Below are positions 1-9,176 of a stretch of 64,000 nucleotides of DNA, piece by piece (the first letter of the stretch is position 1; each line of letters starts with the position of its first letter). The notes below the pieces were generated by a model that worked only from the letters and a program-made list of their open reading frames with translations, was not told where the DNA came from and did no database searches. The position numbers were made by a program, and so were the translations under genes. The stretch comes from Sphingobacteriales bacterium 50-39 (GTDB taxonomy: Bacteria > Bacteroidota > Bacteroidia > Chitinophagales > Chitinophagaceae), in contig MKTZ01000012.1 in the NCBI GenBank assembly GCA_001898505.1, positions 186,927-250,926 of the forward strand. The letters run 5' to 3'.

Positions 1-2
1 AG

Positions 3-605
3 CTGGCCCGTTTGTTTGCTTCCGACCAGGATATCTGTGTAAGCACGGATAGCGAAGAAATTGCGGCCTGTGTACGCAATGCGGGTCTGGAAGTACCTTT
101 TCTGCGACCCCCTGAATTAGCCAGCGATAGCGCCGGAACGCATGAAGTGCTGCAGCATGCTGTTGCATTCTACCAGTCCATCGGCAGAACCTATGATGCA
201 TTGATATTGTTACAGCCGACGTCGCCTTTTCGTAAGGAAATACATTTACGGGAGGCCATGGCAATGTACAATAGCGGGCTGGACATGGTGGTAAGCGTGA
301 AGGAATCCGCCGCTAATCCGTATTTCAACCTGTTTGAAGAGGATAGCCGGGGGTTTTTGGGATTGTCGAAGGAGGGCGGCCGGGCTAACCGCCGGCAGGA
401 TATGCCTAAAGTATATGAGTATAACGGATCTATTTATATTGTCAATATCAGCTCACTGCTGTCTGTGAAGAGTTTTGTTGAATTCAAGGCCATCCGCAAA
501 TATGTGATGGAGGAGAAATACAGCATTGACCTGGATACTCCCGACGACTGGGAATATGCAGAATACCTCATCCGTAAGAACCGCTGGGCGGAGAAAAATA
601 TTTAA
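3..605 (+). CDS. CMP-nonulosonate (sialic acid-type) cytidylyltransferase, 5' partial
   Basis: The reading frame is already open at the window edge, so the first part of the gene lies upstream and about 200 residues are visible. The family (NeuA/PseF/LegF-like CMP-sugar synthetases) transfers CMP from CTP to a nine-carbon acidic sugar such as neuraminic, pseudaminic or legionaminic acid. Visible signatures are LLQPTSPFR in the middle, a stretch matching the sugar-binding part (YEYNGSIYIV), and the C-terminal DLDTPDDW typical of the family. Full-length members are about 230 residues, so only some 30 N-terminal residues (the CTP-binding loop) are missing. The stop is 10 bases before the AsnB-like gene. 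The exact sugar cannot be told from this fragment, and no nonulosonate synthase is in the window. Confidence 0.85.
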   Translation: MARLFASDQDICVSTDSEEIAACVRNAGLEVPFLRPPELASDSAGTHEVLQHAVAFYQSIGRTYDALILLQPTSPFRKEIHLREAMAMYNSGLDMVVSVKESAANPYFNLFEEDSRGFLGLSKEGGRANRRQDMPKVYEYNGSIYIVNISSLLSVKSFVEFKAIRKYVMEEKYSIDLDTPDDWEYAEYLIRKNRWAEKNI

Positions 606-615
606 ATGTTTAATC

Positions 616-2469
616 ATGTGCGGAATTAGCCTGGCGATAAATGTCAAGAATATCCCCGTCACCCAGGAACAGATAAAAGCGATGAACGATAAGGTCAGTC
701 ACAGGGGGCCGGATGACGAAGGGTTTTATTTCGGCAGTCATTTTGCGCTGGGGCACCGACGTTTGTCCATCCTGGACCTCAGCCCTGCGGGTCATCAACC
801 TATGCAGTGGAAGCATTGGTGGATCACTTTTAACGGAGAGGTTTACAATTATATTGAATTACGCGAGGAACTGAAGACGCTGGGGCATTGTTTTCGTTCC
901 GGCACGGATACGGAAGTGATCGTGGCGGCCTATGAACAGTGGGGGACGGCTGCTTTTTCGCGGTTCAACGGCATGTGGGCTTTTGCCATCTACGACAGTA
1001 AAAAGAGCGAAATTGTCTGTTGCAGGGACCATTTTGGGATAAAACCGCTGTATTTTACCCGGTCTGGTTCCTGGTTCCTTGCCGGATCGGAGATCAAGCA
1101 GTTCACTGTTTTCCCGGACTTTAAGCCGGTACTGAATAAAGAAGCGGCTGTGAATTTTCTTGTCAGCGGATTATTGAACTATTCGGACAGGACATTTTTT
1201 GAAGGGGTTTATGAGCTGCGGCCGGGTCATTATCTTCGATACGACTTGTCGAGCCATGAGGTACAGGTGCATGCATGGTATGACCTGGACAAGGCCAGTG
1301 TCGGCATTAAAGACCCATTTGAGCCTGCGACCCAAAGGACCAGGGAATTATTCCTGGACAGTGTGCGACTGAGAATGCGTTCGGACGTTCCGGTAGGAAG
1401 CTGTCTGTCGGGAGGGATCGACAGCTCTTCGATGGTCAGCGTCATACATTCGGAAAAGATGGCTAACGAGAGTTTTGCGACAGTGACTTCCTGCTATGAG
1501 GATAAAAGGTATGACGAGCAAAAGTTCAGCGATGAGGTGAGCCGGAAGACCGGGTTCCGTTCGTTAAAAGTTTATCCCGACCTGAATTGTTTGTGGGATG
1601 AAGGGCATTTCGATAAGATGCTGTACCATCAGGACCAGCCTTTCAGCACTGCGTCCCATTACTCGGAATTCAATGTTTTTCGCAAGGCCAGGGAGAACGG
1701 CATCATTGTCATGCTGGATGGCCAGGGGTCGGATGAGTTCCTTTGCGGCTATGGAGAATTTTTCATATTGCGGGTCCGGGAGATGCTGAGACGTTTTCAA
1801 TGGCTGCGAGCCTGGCGCCTGATCAAGGCCAAAGCTGCTCACCGGGGTATCAGTCCTTTGGCGGAAGCACGGTCATTTTTCAGGACGGCCTATTATTTTG
1901 GGATGGTCCGGACGGCAAAGAAGCTCCTTGGCAGGAGTGAATATCCCTGGATCAGTGATGAGTGGAAGGCGATCGCGAAAGAGGCGGTTGTTCAATTTGA
2001 CGGCAAAGACATAAGGGAGCAGAGCCTTGCGGAAATATCACATTCCAGCATCCCTTACCAGCTTCATTCGGAAGACCGGAATTCCATGATGTTCTCCATA
2101 GAATCCAGGCTACCCTTTCTCGATCCGAGGTTGGTGGAGTATGGCATTGGCCTGCCGTCGTCATTCAAGATACGTGAAGGGTATACCAAATATATTTTGC
2201 GCGAGGCCATCGGGGAGCTGCCGGAATCCATCCGTCACCGGAAGGATAAGATGGGGTTTGTGGCGCCCGATGTCCCCTGGATCATGCAAAATAAAGAGCT
2301 GGTGCGGAAAGAATTGGAAGATGCTATTGCCAATACGGGGATCTTTTCAGATGAGTTGTTAACCCGATGGGACAATTTTATTAGCGGAAGATCGGGCTAT
2401 GAGCCCATCTATTTCCGGACGATGGCCTTGAACAGATTTCTCAAGATCTTTAAAATGCAATTGAGCTGA
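616..2469 (+). CDS. AsnB-type glutamine-dependent amidotransferase (asparagine synthetase family)
   Basis: 617 residues. The ATG at 616 is chosen because it places the catalytic cysteine at position 2 (MCGIS), which becomes the N-terminal nucleophile of the class II glutaminase domain. A longer in-frame extension to 526 would bury it and overlap the previous gene. The C-terminal synthetase domain has the PP-loop LSGGIDSSS, which binds ATP/PPi. Known AsnB enzymes make asparagine, but homologues inside O-antigen and capsule loci are thought to amidate carboxyl groups of hexuronic acids. Given its place in a glycan locus that also encodes uronic-acid enzymes, amidation of a sugar acid is the likelier role. 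This is inference, and the substrate is unknown. A second paralogue is at 21166-23031. Confidence 0.88.
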   Translation: MCGISLAINVKNIPVTQEQIKAMNDKVSHRGPDDEGFYFGSHFALGHRRLSILDLSPAGHQPMQWKHWWITFNGEVYNYIELREELKTLGHCFRSGTDTEVIVAAYEQWGTAAFSRFNGMWAFAIYDSKKSEIVCCRDHFGIKPLYFTRSGSWFLAGSEIKQFTVFPDFKPVLNKEAAVNFLVSGLLNYSDRTFFEGVYELRPGHYLRYDLSSHEVQVHAWYDLDKASVGIKDPFEPATQRTRELFLDSVRLRMRSDVPVGSCLSGGIDSSSMVSVIHSEKMANESFATVTSCYEDKRYDEQKFSDEVSRKTGFRSLKVYPDLNCLWDEGHFDKMLYHQDQPFSTASHYSEFNVFRKARENGIIVMLDGQGSDEFLCGYGEFFILRVREMLRRFQWLRAWRLIKAKAAHRGISPLAEARSFFRTAYYFGMVRTAKKLLGRSEYPWISDEWKAIAKEAVVQFDGKDIREQSLAEISHSSIPYQLHSEDRNSMMFSIESRLPFLDPRLVEYGIGLPSSFKIREGYTKYILREAIGELPESIRHRKDKMGFVAPDVPWIMQNKELVRKELEDAIANTGIFSDELLTRWDNFISGRSGYEPIYFRTMALNRFLKIFKMQLS

Positions 2470-2479
2470 CCTTTTAAGG

Positions 2480-4003
2480 ATGTTGAACAGGAATGCTATA
2501 TCACAGGGACTTTATGATTTTGAAGGCGTCTATTTCGAGGACATCAAGGGCAAAAAAATAAGGGGATTCAATGCCTGGCAAATAGTTAAGTCACCCTTGT
2601 TCTTCGAATTGATCCGGGTAGATACGGGATCTGCCGTTACAAAGCGCCGGAGTTCAGCCGGCATTGCCCGGAAGGTTTTTCTAAAACTATATAGTATACT
2701 GACAAACCTGGCGTATAGCCTGGTGTCCTGGATCCGGTTTTCCGTTAAGAAAAGCAAAGGGTTGGTGTTGCTTGCTGCTTTTTCGGCGGACAAGCCCAGC
2801 CGGCTGAAGGATGGAAGGTATTTTAATTTCCTTGTCGATCCCTTTGTTTCGGGGAATATGCTGGACCGTTACGTGTATGCGGAAGAGTCATTTAACGGTG
2901 ACTTTAAAGAGCCTTCCTTTGTGCCGGCGGATTTTAGGATCGACCGGTTCAATTTTATCATTGACTTGTATCAGCGTTTTTTTTGCCGGAAGAAAGATAC
3001 TGTCCGGCTGGCGGAAGAGATCGCCGGAATGTTGAACGAACATTTTAAGCGATCCGGCGGGGACCTGAAGATAAATGCCGCATCGTTGGCTGGTACGTTG
3101 CAACGTTTCGATGCCGAGTATACATGCTGGAAGATATTATTAGGGTCATTGCGGCCTGCGCTGATAATCTCCTCTGAAAAACCCGGTACCGGCTTTATGG
3201 CTGCTGCCCTTTCGCTGGGGATACCTTTTATCGACTTGCAGCACGGGCTGATCGACCGGTGTTATCCTCAATATATATATCATCCTGTTATGCGATCCTT
3301 GAAAGGCGAATTGGTGATACCCGCCTATGTAGGTGTTTTTGGCCGGATGCACCAGGATATTTTGCTTAGCAATGGCTTTTGGGACAGCAAAGAGGTGCCC
3401 ATTCTGGGGAGCAGCAAGGTGGAAATGAACAGAAGCGCGTTTGCCGGGACAGGAACGGCGGGTAATTTAATCCTGCTGCCTACGCAATGGACTTGTTTTG
3501 AAGAAACAAAAGCGGTGCTAAACGCCCTTACCCGAATGGATGCCCCGGGATTCAAGATTGTGCTTAAGCTGCATCCGCTGGAGCCGGATGCCTATGTAGA
3601 ATATTACAGGAACCTGGCTTTGGAAAAGAAGGACATGATAGCATTTGCTGACAGGGATGTCAATATATATGAGCTGATCCTGCAGGCGCGTCTTGTTGTG
3701 GGTTTCGATTCCACTGTTCTGCTGGAAGCTGTAAGCTTAGGGCGTCCATGTATTACGCTGACAACGCCGAACGCGCCCAAGGGGATATTATCCCTTGTCG
3801 ATGCGGAAGGACTGTCTGACGCCATACGGGCCGTGGCTTATGATGATCCCGGAAGCCTGTCCGAGTTGCTTTCAACCGCTGTCACCGACGAGAATTATTA
3901 TCAGGAATGTTTGCGCAAGACGGCGGAAGTAAGCGATTATTTGTATTCAAAGGAATATTATCACAACTGCGGGAATTTAATTTCCGGTATATTGAATAAT
4001 TAA
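2480..4003 (+). CDS. putative GT-B glycosyltransferase, capsule/teichoic-type
   Basis: 507 residues, no signal peptide. The C-terminal half has features of GT-B transferases of the capsule/CDP-glycerol-transferase type: a DLQHGLID motif near the centre, KLHPLEPD later, and the donor-site-like run VVGFDSTVLLEAVSLGRPCI. The N-terminal 200 residues are poorly conserved to my eye. It most likely transfers a sugar or sugar phosphate to the growing glycan on the cytoplasmic side. It lies 10 bases after the AsnB-like gene and 10 before hisH, inside the same transcription unit. The donor and acceptor cannot be inferred. An alternative is a surface-carbohydrate synthesis protein of unknown activity with the same fold. 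Confidence 0.6.
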   Translation: MLNRNAISQGLYDFEGVYFEDIKGKKIRGFNAWQIVKSPLFFELIRVDTGSAVTKRRSSAGIARKVFLKLYSILTNLAYSLVSWIRFSVKKSKGLVLLAAFSADKPSRLKDGRYFNFLVDPFVSGNMLDRYVYAEESFNGDFKEPSFVPADFRIDRFNFIIDLYQRFFCRKKDTVRLAEEIAGMLNEHFKRSGGDLKINAASLAGTLQRFDAEYTCWKILLGSLRPALIISSEKPGTGFMAAALSLGIPFIDLQHGLIDRCYPQYIYHPVMRSLKGELVIPAYVGVFGRMHQDILLSNGFWDSKEVPILGSSKVEMNRSAFAGTGTAGNLILLPTQWTCFEETKAVLNALTRMDAPGFKIVLKLHPLEPDAYVEYYRNLALEKKDMIAFADRDVNIYELILQARLVVGFDSTVLLEAVSLGRPCITLTTPNAPKGILSLVDAEGLSDAIRAVAYDDPGSLSELLSTAVTDENYYQECLRKTAEVSDYLYSKEYYHNCGNLISGILNN

Positions 4004-4013
4004 AGGGTCGTAC

Positions 4014-4631
4014 ATGTTGGTAATTATCGATTATGGGGTCGGGAACCTTTCGTCCATCCGGAATATGCTGAAGAAGGTGGATTGCGATGCTGTCATTTCA
4101 TCGGACGGAGAGGTTATCGAAGGGGCCGATAAGCTGATCCTTCCGGGTGTGGGGGCTTTTGATGCCTGTGCGGAAAAGCTGCGGGCTTCGGGTCTTATCA
4201 ATATACTTAATAAAAAAGTGCTGGAAGACAAGACTCCGGTGCTTGGTGTTTGTGTCGGCATGCAATTGCTGACCGAGGGGAGCGAAGAAGGAGTATTGCC
4301 GGGTCTTGGATGGATCAAGGGGCGGGTGGTAAGGTTCAAACAGCAGCAATTGCCTGAGGGACTGAAGATACCGCATATGGGTTGGACGGATGTTGTATTG
4401 AATAAAGCTTCCAGGCTTTTTCAGGATATGTATGAAGAGCCAAGGTTCTATTTCGTCCATTCTTATCATCCGGTGCTGACCAATCCGGAGGATGCATTGG
4501 TAAGCGCGACTTATGGGTATACTTTCGAGGCGGGGATGGAGCATGAAAATATCATGGGGGTCCAGTTCCATCCTGAGAAAAGTCATAAGTTTGGCATGAA
4601 GCTATTGGCGAATTTTGTGAAGAACTATTAA
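4014..4631 (+). CDS. hisH: HisH-family glutaminase subunit, glycan amidation paralogue
   Basis: 205 residues, the normal length for HisH, the class I glutaminase of imidazole glycerol phosphate synthase. The triad is visible: cysteine in GVCVGMQLL and the HxE pair in QFHPEKS. It releases ammonia from glutamine and passes it through a HisF barrel. Its stop codon overlaps the start of hisF by one base (TAATG). Other his genes are absent and an N-acetyl-sugar amidotransferase follows. The trio therefore matches the WbpG-HisH2-HisF2 arrangement of Pseudomonas aeruginosa O-antigen loci, where the ammonia is used to make an acetamidino sugar. I infer that this gene serves glycan amidation, not histidine synthesis. 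Confidence 0.9.
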   Translation: MLVIIDYGVGNLSSIRNMLKKVDCDAVISSDGEVIEGADKLILPGVGAFDACAEKLRASGLINILNKKVLEDKTPVLGVCVGMQLLTEGSEEGVLPGLGWIKGRVVRFKQQQLPEGLKIPHMGWTDVVLNKASRLFQDMYEEPRFYFVHSYHPVLTNPEDALVSATYGYTFEAGMEHENIMGVQFHPEKSHKFGMKLLANFVKNY

Positions 4632-5398
4632 TGAAAAGAGTAAGAGTAATACCGGCGCTGTTGATACAAAAGGGAGGGTTGGTGAAATCCATCCGGTTCA
4701 AAGACCACAAGTATGTAGGAGACCCTATCAATGCGGTGAAGATCTTTAATGAAAAAGAGGTGGATGAGATCGTCATTCTGGATATTTCCGCAACGGCGGA
4801 GAACAGGCCTCCCAATATCACGCAGATAAAAGAGATTGCCGGGGAGGCATTTATGCCGCTGGCTTATGGCGGAGGGATCACTAAGCTGGAAGAGATAAAG
4901 GAGTTGATTTCCGCGGGTGTCGAAAAAGTTGTTTTGAACACCACTGCGTTTATCAACCCGCAGCTGGTGAGTGAGGGGGCCAGGTATATAGGCAGCCAAA
5001 GCATGGTTGTTTCCATTGACGTAAAGAAGAATATCTGGGGAAAATACAAGGTATTTGTGCAGAATGGGTCGAAGAGCACCGGGATCGATCCTGTCACATT
5101 TGCCAGGCAGATGGAAGAAGCCGGCGCGGGAGAGCTGATCCTGAATTCTATAGAGAGGGACGGCACTTTTGAGGGATATGATACGGAAATGATCCAATCA
5201 GTCAGTAAGAGTGTGAACATTCCGGTAGTGGCTATCGGGGGAGCGTCGACGGTGGATGATTTTGCGCGTGCTGTGCAACATGGGGCGTCGGCCGTTGCTG
5301 CCGGCAGCATGTTTGTATTCCAGCGTCCGCACCGGGCTGTGCTGATCAGCTATCCTTCCCAGCCGGACCTTAAGGAGAAGCTGTATTCTTTAATATGA
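4631..5398 (+). CDS. hisF: HisF-family barrel lacking the Asp11-type catalytic residue; ammonia channel for sugar amidation
   Basis: 255 residues, a TIM barrel of normal HisF length. In true HisF the N-terminus reads close to IIPCLDV and the aspartate (Asp11 in Thermotoga numbering) is a catalytic acid. Here the matching stretch is VIPALLIQKGG, so that aspartate is replaced by leucine. The second catalytic aspartate appears kept in VVSIDVKK, and the phosphate-binding part (SIERDGTFEGYD) is close to normal. Loss of Asp11 fits a paralogue that only conducts ammonia from HisH to the amidotransferase downstream. It is translationally coupled to hisH and 25 bases before the amidotransferase gene. 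Confidence 0.88.
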   Translation: MKRVRVIPALLIQKGGLVKSIRFKDHKYVGDPINAVKIFNEKEVDEIVILDISATAENRPPNITQIKEIAGEAFMPLAYGGGITKLEEIKELISAGVEKVVLNTTAFINPQLVSEGARYIGSQSMVVSIDVKKNIWGKYKVFVQNGSKSTGIDPVTFARQMEEAGAGELILNSIERDGTFEGYDTEMIQSVSKSVNIPVVAIGGASTVDDFARAVQHGASAVAAGSMFVFQRPHRAVLISYPSQPDLKEKLYSLI

Positions 5399-5423
5399 TC
5401 ATCGCATAAATGTATCGATAACT

Positions 5424-6584
5424 ATGATATTGTCAGATAAAGACCCTGGTTACAGGCAGTGCGCCATTACGGTGATGGATAACATTGCGGACCCTGATAT
5501 CAAGTTTGATAAGGAGGGTATTTGCAATTATTATCATGAGTATCAGGCAGCTGCAAAGGAAGGAGTTTTTGCCGGCCGGCAGGGAGAGGATAAGCTGGCT
5601 GCGATGGCGGATAAGATCAGGAGGGACGGAAAAGGTAAGCCTTATGACTGTCTTATTGGGTTGAGCGGTGGAGTCGACAGCACCTATGTAGCCTACCTGG
5701 TCAAGCAGCTGGGGTTAAGGCCGCTGGCCGTGCACCTGGACAATGGCTGGAATTCGGAACTGGCCGTCAAGAATGTCGAGAATATCATTACAAGACTTGG
5801 GTTCGACCTTTACACCCTGGTGGTAAATTGGGAGGAGTTCAAAGATATCCAATTATCTTATCTCCGGGCTTCGGTGGTAGATATAGAGGTAGTATCCGAT
5901 CATGCCATCTTTTCCACCATGTACAAGCTGGCCAGGGAGAAGAACATCGGGTCGATCATCAGCGGTACGAATATCGTAACGGAGTATATCATGCCTCCCA
6001 GCTGGCTGTACCAGAAAATGGACTTTGCCAACCTTAAGGATATCCACGGCCGCTATGGCAAGGTGAAATTAAAAACCTATCCCAGTTTTGATTTTAAAAA
6101 ATATGTTTACTATTCTGCCGTTTTACGGTTGACCCCGGTGTCTATCCTTAACTATGTGCCCTATAACAAGAAAGAGGTGAAGGAGGTGATCAAGCGTGAG
6201 CTTGGGTGGAGGGATTATGGCGGCAAGCACTATGAGTCGATCTTTACCAAATTTTATCAGGCGTATATACTTCCGGAAAAGTTCAGGATCGACAAGCGGA
6301 AGGCCCATTTATCCACCCTGATCTGTTCAGGGCAGATGTCCCGGGAAGAGGCGCTGGCCGAATTGGAGCAGCCGTTGTATAACTCGATGGAATTAAAGGC
6401 CGATAAGGAATATGTGGAAAAGAAGCTGGGGCTTTCCGAAGAGGAGTTTGAGAAGATCATGCATTTGCCGGTGAAAAGACACCAGGATTATAAAAGTGAC
6501 AGGAAGCTGAAGGATTCTTATATGAATCTGCTTATAAAGACGGCTCCTATCCGAAAAAAAGTCAAAAAAATATTATCTCGATGA
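5424..6584 (+). CDS. N-acetyl sugar amidotransferase (WbpG/PseA family)
   Basis: 386 residues. The PP-loop ATPase motif LSGGVDSTYVAY at about residues 78-89 marks the adenylation site. The length and the tyrosine/lysine-rich C-terminus fit the N-acetyl sugar amidotransferase family, which converts an N-acetyl group on a sugar into an acetamidino group. In P. aeruginosa WbpG works with HisH2/HisF2 on a UDP-linked diacetamido mannuronic acid. In Campylobacter PseA acts in pseudaminic acid modification. Here both possibilities are open, because a CMP-nonulosonate gene and WbpB/D/E-like genes are both present. The stop overlaps the next start by 4 bases (ATGA). Confidence 0.87.
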   Translation: MILSDKDPGYRQCAITVMDNIADPDIKFDKEGICNYYHEYQAAAKEGVFAGRQGEDKLAAMADKIRRDGKGKPYDCLIGLSGGVDSTYVAYLVKQLGLRPLAVHLDNGWNSELAVKNVENIITRLGFDLYTLVVNWEEFKDIQLSYLRASVVDIEVVSDHAIFSTMYKLAREKNIGSIISGTNIVTEYIMPPSWLYQKMDFANLKDIHGRYGKVKLKTYPSFDFKKYVYYSAVLRLTPVSILNYVPYNKKEVKEVIKRELGWRDYGGKHYESIFTKFYQAYILPEKFRIDKRKAHLSTLICSGQMSREEALAELEQPLYNSMELKADKEYVEKKLGLSEEEFEKIMHLPVKRHQDYKSDRKLKDSYMNLLIKTAPIRKKVKKILSR

Positions 6585-7597
6585 GCAAAAGTCTCAGGTT
6601 CGCCATTGTTGGGTGCGGACGGATCGCCCAACGTCATGCGGAGCATATTTTCCGTTTAGCTAAATTGGTGGCAGTTTGCGATATCGAGGCGGATAAGGCC
6701 CGGGCGCTGGGTGACAAATATGGGGCGAGACCCTATGCCGACATCGACGAGCTGCTGCGACGGGAATCAGGAGAGATCGATGTGGTTTCCGTATGCAGCC
6801 CCAATGGTTTGCACGCGGTGCATTCGATCAAAGCCCTGCGGGCGGGGGTTCATGTCCTGTGTGAAAAGCCCATGGCGCTGTCGGTGCAGGATTGCGGCGA
6901 CATGATCAATGCGGCGGAGAGGGCCAATAAAAGATTGTTTATCGTTAAACAGAACAGGTTCAACCCACCTGTGGCGGCTGTCAAAAAAATTATCGACGAG
7001 GGCCGGCTGGGCAGGATATATAGTGTGCAGCTCAGCTGTTTTTGGAATAGGAACGAAGCGTACTATAAGAATTCGTGGAAAGGGACAAAGGCGTTGGATG
7101 GGGGGACCTTGTACACGCAATTCAGCCATTTTATCGATCTGCTGTACTGGATGGTCGGGGATGTGAAGGAAGTATCGGGATTCACCGGTAATATGGGCCA
7201 TGAAGGGGTCATCGAATTTGAGGACAACGGCGTGATCACCTTGAAGTTTTACAATGGGGCTATCGGAACGGTGAATTATACGGTGAACAGTTATCAGAAG
7301 AACATGGAAGGTTCGCTTACCATCTTTGGGGAAAAGGGGACTATAAAGATCGGAGGTCAATACCTGAATGAGCTGGAATATCAAAATATCGATGGATATA
7401 AGATAGAGAACCTTCCTCCAGGGAATCCCCCCAATAATTATGGGCAGTACCAGGGATCCATGTCCAATCATGATAAGGTATATGAGAATTTGCTGGAGGT
7501 CCTCAACGGCAATGGTATTATCGCCACCAACGGCTTCGAGGGGCTAAAGACGGTGGAGATCATCGATAAGATATATTCCAACGCAAAGCAAGTATGA
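6581..7597 (+). CDS. Gfo/Idh/MocA oxidoreductase, WbpB/WlbA-like UDP-GlcNAcA 3-dehydrogenase
   Basis: 338 residues. The N-terminal Rossmann fold begins IVGCGRIAQRHAEH, followed by the CEKPMALS motif whose lysine is catalytic in this superfamily, and HFIDLLYWMVGD in the substrate domain. WbpB/WlbA enzymes oxidise the 3-hydroxyl of UDP-N-acetylglucosaminuronic acid using bound NAD. That assignment rests on the next two genes, an acetyltransferase and a DegT aminotransferase, which are the other two steps of the same route. Both ends overlap neighbours by 4 bases, so translation is probably coupled. The 6-dehydrogenase (WbpA) and the 2-epimerase (WbpI) are not in the window. Confidence 0.85.
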   Translation: MSKSLRFAIVGCGRIAQRHAEHIFRLAKLVAVCDIEADKARALGDKYGARPYADIDELLRRESGEIDVVSVCSPNGLHAVHSIKALRAGVHVLCEKPMALSVQDCGDMINAAERANKRLFIVKQNRFNPPVAAVKKIIDEGRLGRIYSVQLSCFWNRNEAYYKNSWKGTKALDGGTLYTQFSHFIDLLYWMVGDVKEVSGFTGNMGHEGVIEFEDNGVITLKFYNGAIGTVNYTVNSYQKNMEGSLTIFGEKGTIKIGGQYLNELEYQNIDGYKIENLPPGNPPNNYGQYQGSMSNHDKVYENLLEVLNGNGIIATNGFEGLKTVEIIDKIYSNAKQV

Positions 7598-8058
7598 ACT
7601 GCAATCTGAAACAGGCGGGGATTGCGCCTGATACGGTATTTGGCGAGAAAGTCACTGTTGTTCAGCCCGTCAATCTGTATGGCTGCACCATCGGTAGCGG
7701 CACTTTTATCGGTCCGTTCGTAGAGATCCAGCGGAATGCCAGGGTCGGTGATTTCTGTAAAGTGCAGTCCCATTCATTTATCTGTGAGCTGGTGGAGATC
7801 GGCGATCATTGTTTTATAGGGCATGGGGTGATGTTCATCAACGACCTTTTTTCCAACGGAGGCCCTGCGGGGGGAGACCCATCGAAGTGGAAGGGGACGA
7901 AGATCGGCGATCATGTTTCCATCGGGAGCAACGCCACTATCCTTCCCGTTGTCATTTGCAGTCATGTCGTCATCGGCGCCGGGGCCGTGGTGACAAAAGA
8001 CATTAAAGAACCCGGCATCTATGCAGGAAACCCGGCAAAAAAGCTGAGAAATATTTGA
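7594..8058 (+). CDS. left-handed beta-helix N-acetyltransferase, WbpD/WlbB-like
   Basis: 154 residues of hexapeptide repeats (IGSGTFIGPFVEI, VGDFCKVQSHS, IGDHVSIGSNATILPVVI). It ends in the usual loop and tail GIYAGNPAKKLRNI. The histidine in FIGHGVMFIND is a plausible general base. WbpD/WlbB acetylates the 3-amino group of UDP-GlcNAc(3NH2)A with acetyl-CoA. The neighbours (WbpB-like before, WbpE-like after) support this reaction. The protein is shorter than the roughly 190 residues of P. aeruginosa WbpD. Its substrate could be another amino sugar. Confidence 0.8.
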   Translation: MNCNLKQAGIAPDTVFGEKVTVVQPVNLYGCTIGSGTFIGPFVEIQRNARVGDFCKVQSHSFICELVEIGDHCFIGHGVMFINDLFSNGGPAGGDPSKWKGTKIGDHVSIGSNATILPVVICSHVVIGAGAVVTKDIKEPGIYAGNPAKKLRNI

Positions 8059-8060
8059 AT

Positions 8061-9176
8061 ATGAAGATCCCTTTTGTAGACCTGAAAGCCCAGTATCTAT
8101 CTATTAAGAAAGACATCGATAAGGCGATAGCGGATGTGATCGAAGAAACCTCCTTTATTGGCGGCCATTTTGTAAAGGATTTTGAAAGAGATTTTGCTGC
8201 ATTGTATGGTGTAAAGCATGTCATCGGCTGCGCCAACGGTACCGATGCGCTCTATATTCTGATGAAGATGCTGGGGGTAGGGCCCGGCGACGAGGTCATT
8301 ACCGTGGCAAACAGCTGGATATCCAGTTCGGAAACGATCACGCAGGCGGGGGCCAGACCCGTGTTCGTCGATGTGCATCCTGAATATTACAGCCTTGACG
8401 AGACCTTGCTGGAAGCCAGGATCAATTCCCGTACGCGGGGGGTGATCGCGGTGCATCTCCAGGGTCAGGCATGTGATATAGAGCAAATCAAATCCATATG
8501 TGATAAGCATGGGTTGTTCCTGCTGGAGGATTGTGCTCAATCTCATTTTTCGGAATATAAAGGGGTGCGTGCCGGGCTGACGGGTGTGGCGGGATCGTTT
8601 AGCTTTTATCCCGGCAAAAACCTCGGGGCGTATGGAGACGCAGGCTGTATCATCACCAATGACGATGAGCTGGCCACCAAATGCCGGATGTATGCGAACC
8701 ACGGGGCTTTGAAAAAGCCGGATCACAGGATGGAGGGGATCAATAGCAGGCTGGATACCATACAGGCTGCGATCCTTAGCGCCAAGCTGCCCAATATCCT
8801 GCGGTGGACCGATGCCCGGATCAAAAATGCCGGCTACTATGACAGTTGTCTGAAGGATATCCCGCAGATGTGCCTGCCAAAGGTACGTCCGGCCTCGAGG
8901 CATAGCTTCCATCTATACGTCATCCGCGCCCGGCGCAGGGACGAGCTGATGGCCTTTTTGAAAGAGCAGGGAATTGAAACCGCCATCCACTATCCTGTGG
9001 CGTTACCGAACCTGCCTGCCTATAAATATCTTGGATATACGCCTTCGGACTTTCCCGTGGCTACACGACTGCAGTCCGAGATCCTTTCCCTTCCAATGTA
9101 CCCGGAGCTGACGGAGTCCGCTGTTGGCTATATAGCAGAAAAGATCAAGTTATTTTATGCCGGTGCTACAGCGTAA
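8061..9176 (+). CDS. DegT/DnrJ/EryC1 PLP aminotransferase, WbpE/WlbC-like
   Basis: 371 residues from the ATG at 8061 (MKIPFVDLKAQY, the usual start of the family). A TTG six bases earlier is unlikely. The PLP lysine lies in FSFYPGKNLGAYGDAG, and the family motifs CANGTDALY and EDCAQSH are present. WbpE/WlbC transfers an amino group from glutamate to the 3-keto intermediate made by the WbpB-like enzyme, giving the 3-amino sugar for the acetyltransferase. With 6581-7597 and 7594-8058 it forms a complete oxidise-aminate-acetylate set. The stop overlaps the next coding region by 20 bases. Confidence 0.86.
   Translation: MKIPFVDLKAQYLSIKKDIDKAIADVIEETSFIGGHFVKDFERDFAALYGVKHVIGCANGTDALYILMKMLGVGPGDEVITVANSWISSSETITQAGARPVFVDVHPEYYSLDETLLEARINSRTRGVIAVHLQGQACDIEQIKSICDKHGLFLLEDCAQSHFSEYKGVRAGLTGVAGSFSFYPGKNLGAYGDAGCIITNDDELATKCRMYANHGALKKPDHRMEGINSRLDTIQAAILSAKLPNILRWTDARIKNAGYYDSCLKDIPQMCLPKVRPASRHSFHLYVIRARRRDELMAFLKEQGIETAIHYPVALPNLPAYKYLGYTPSDFPVATRLQSEILSLPMYPELTESAVGYIAEKIKLFYAGATA

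Noticed and set aside
4014-5398. hisH and hisF as histidine biosynthesis genes
   Set aside because: No other his genes are near, HisF lacks the Asp11-type residue, and an N-acetyl-sugar amidotransferase follows directly.
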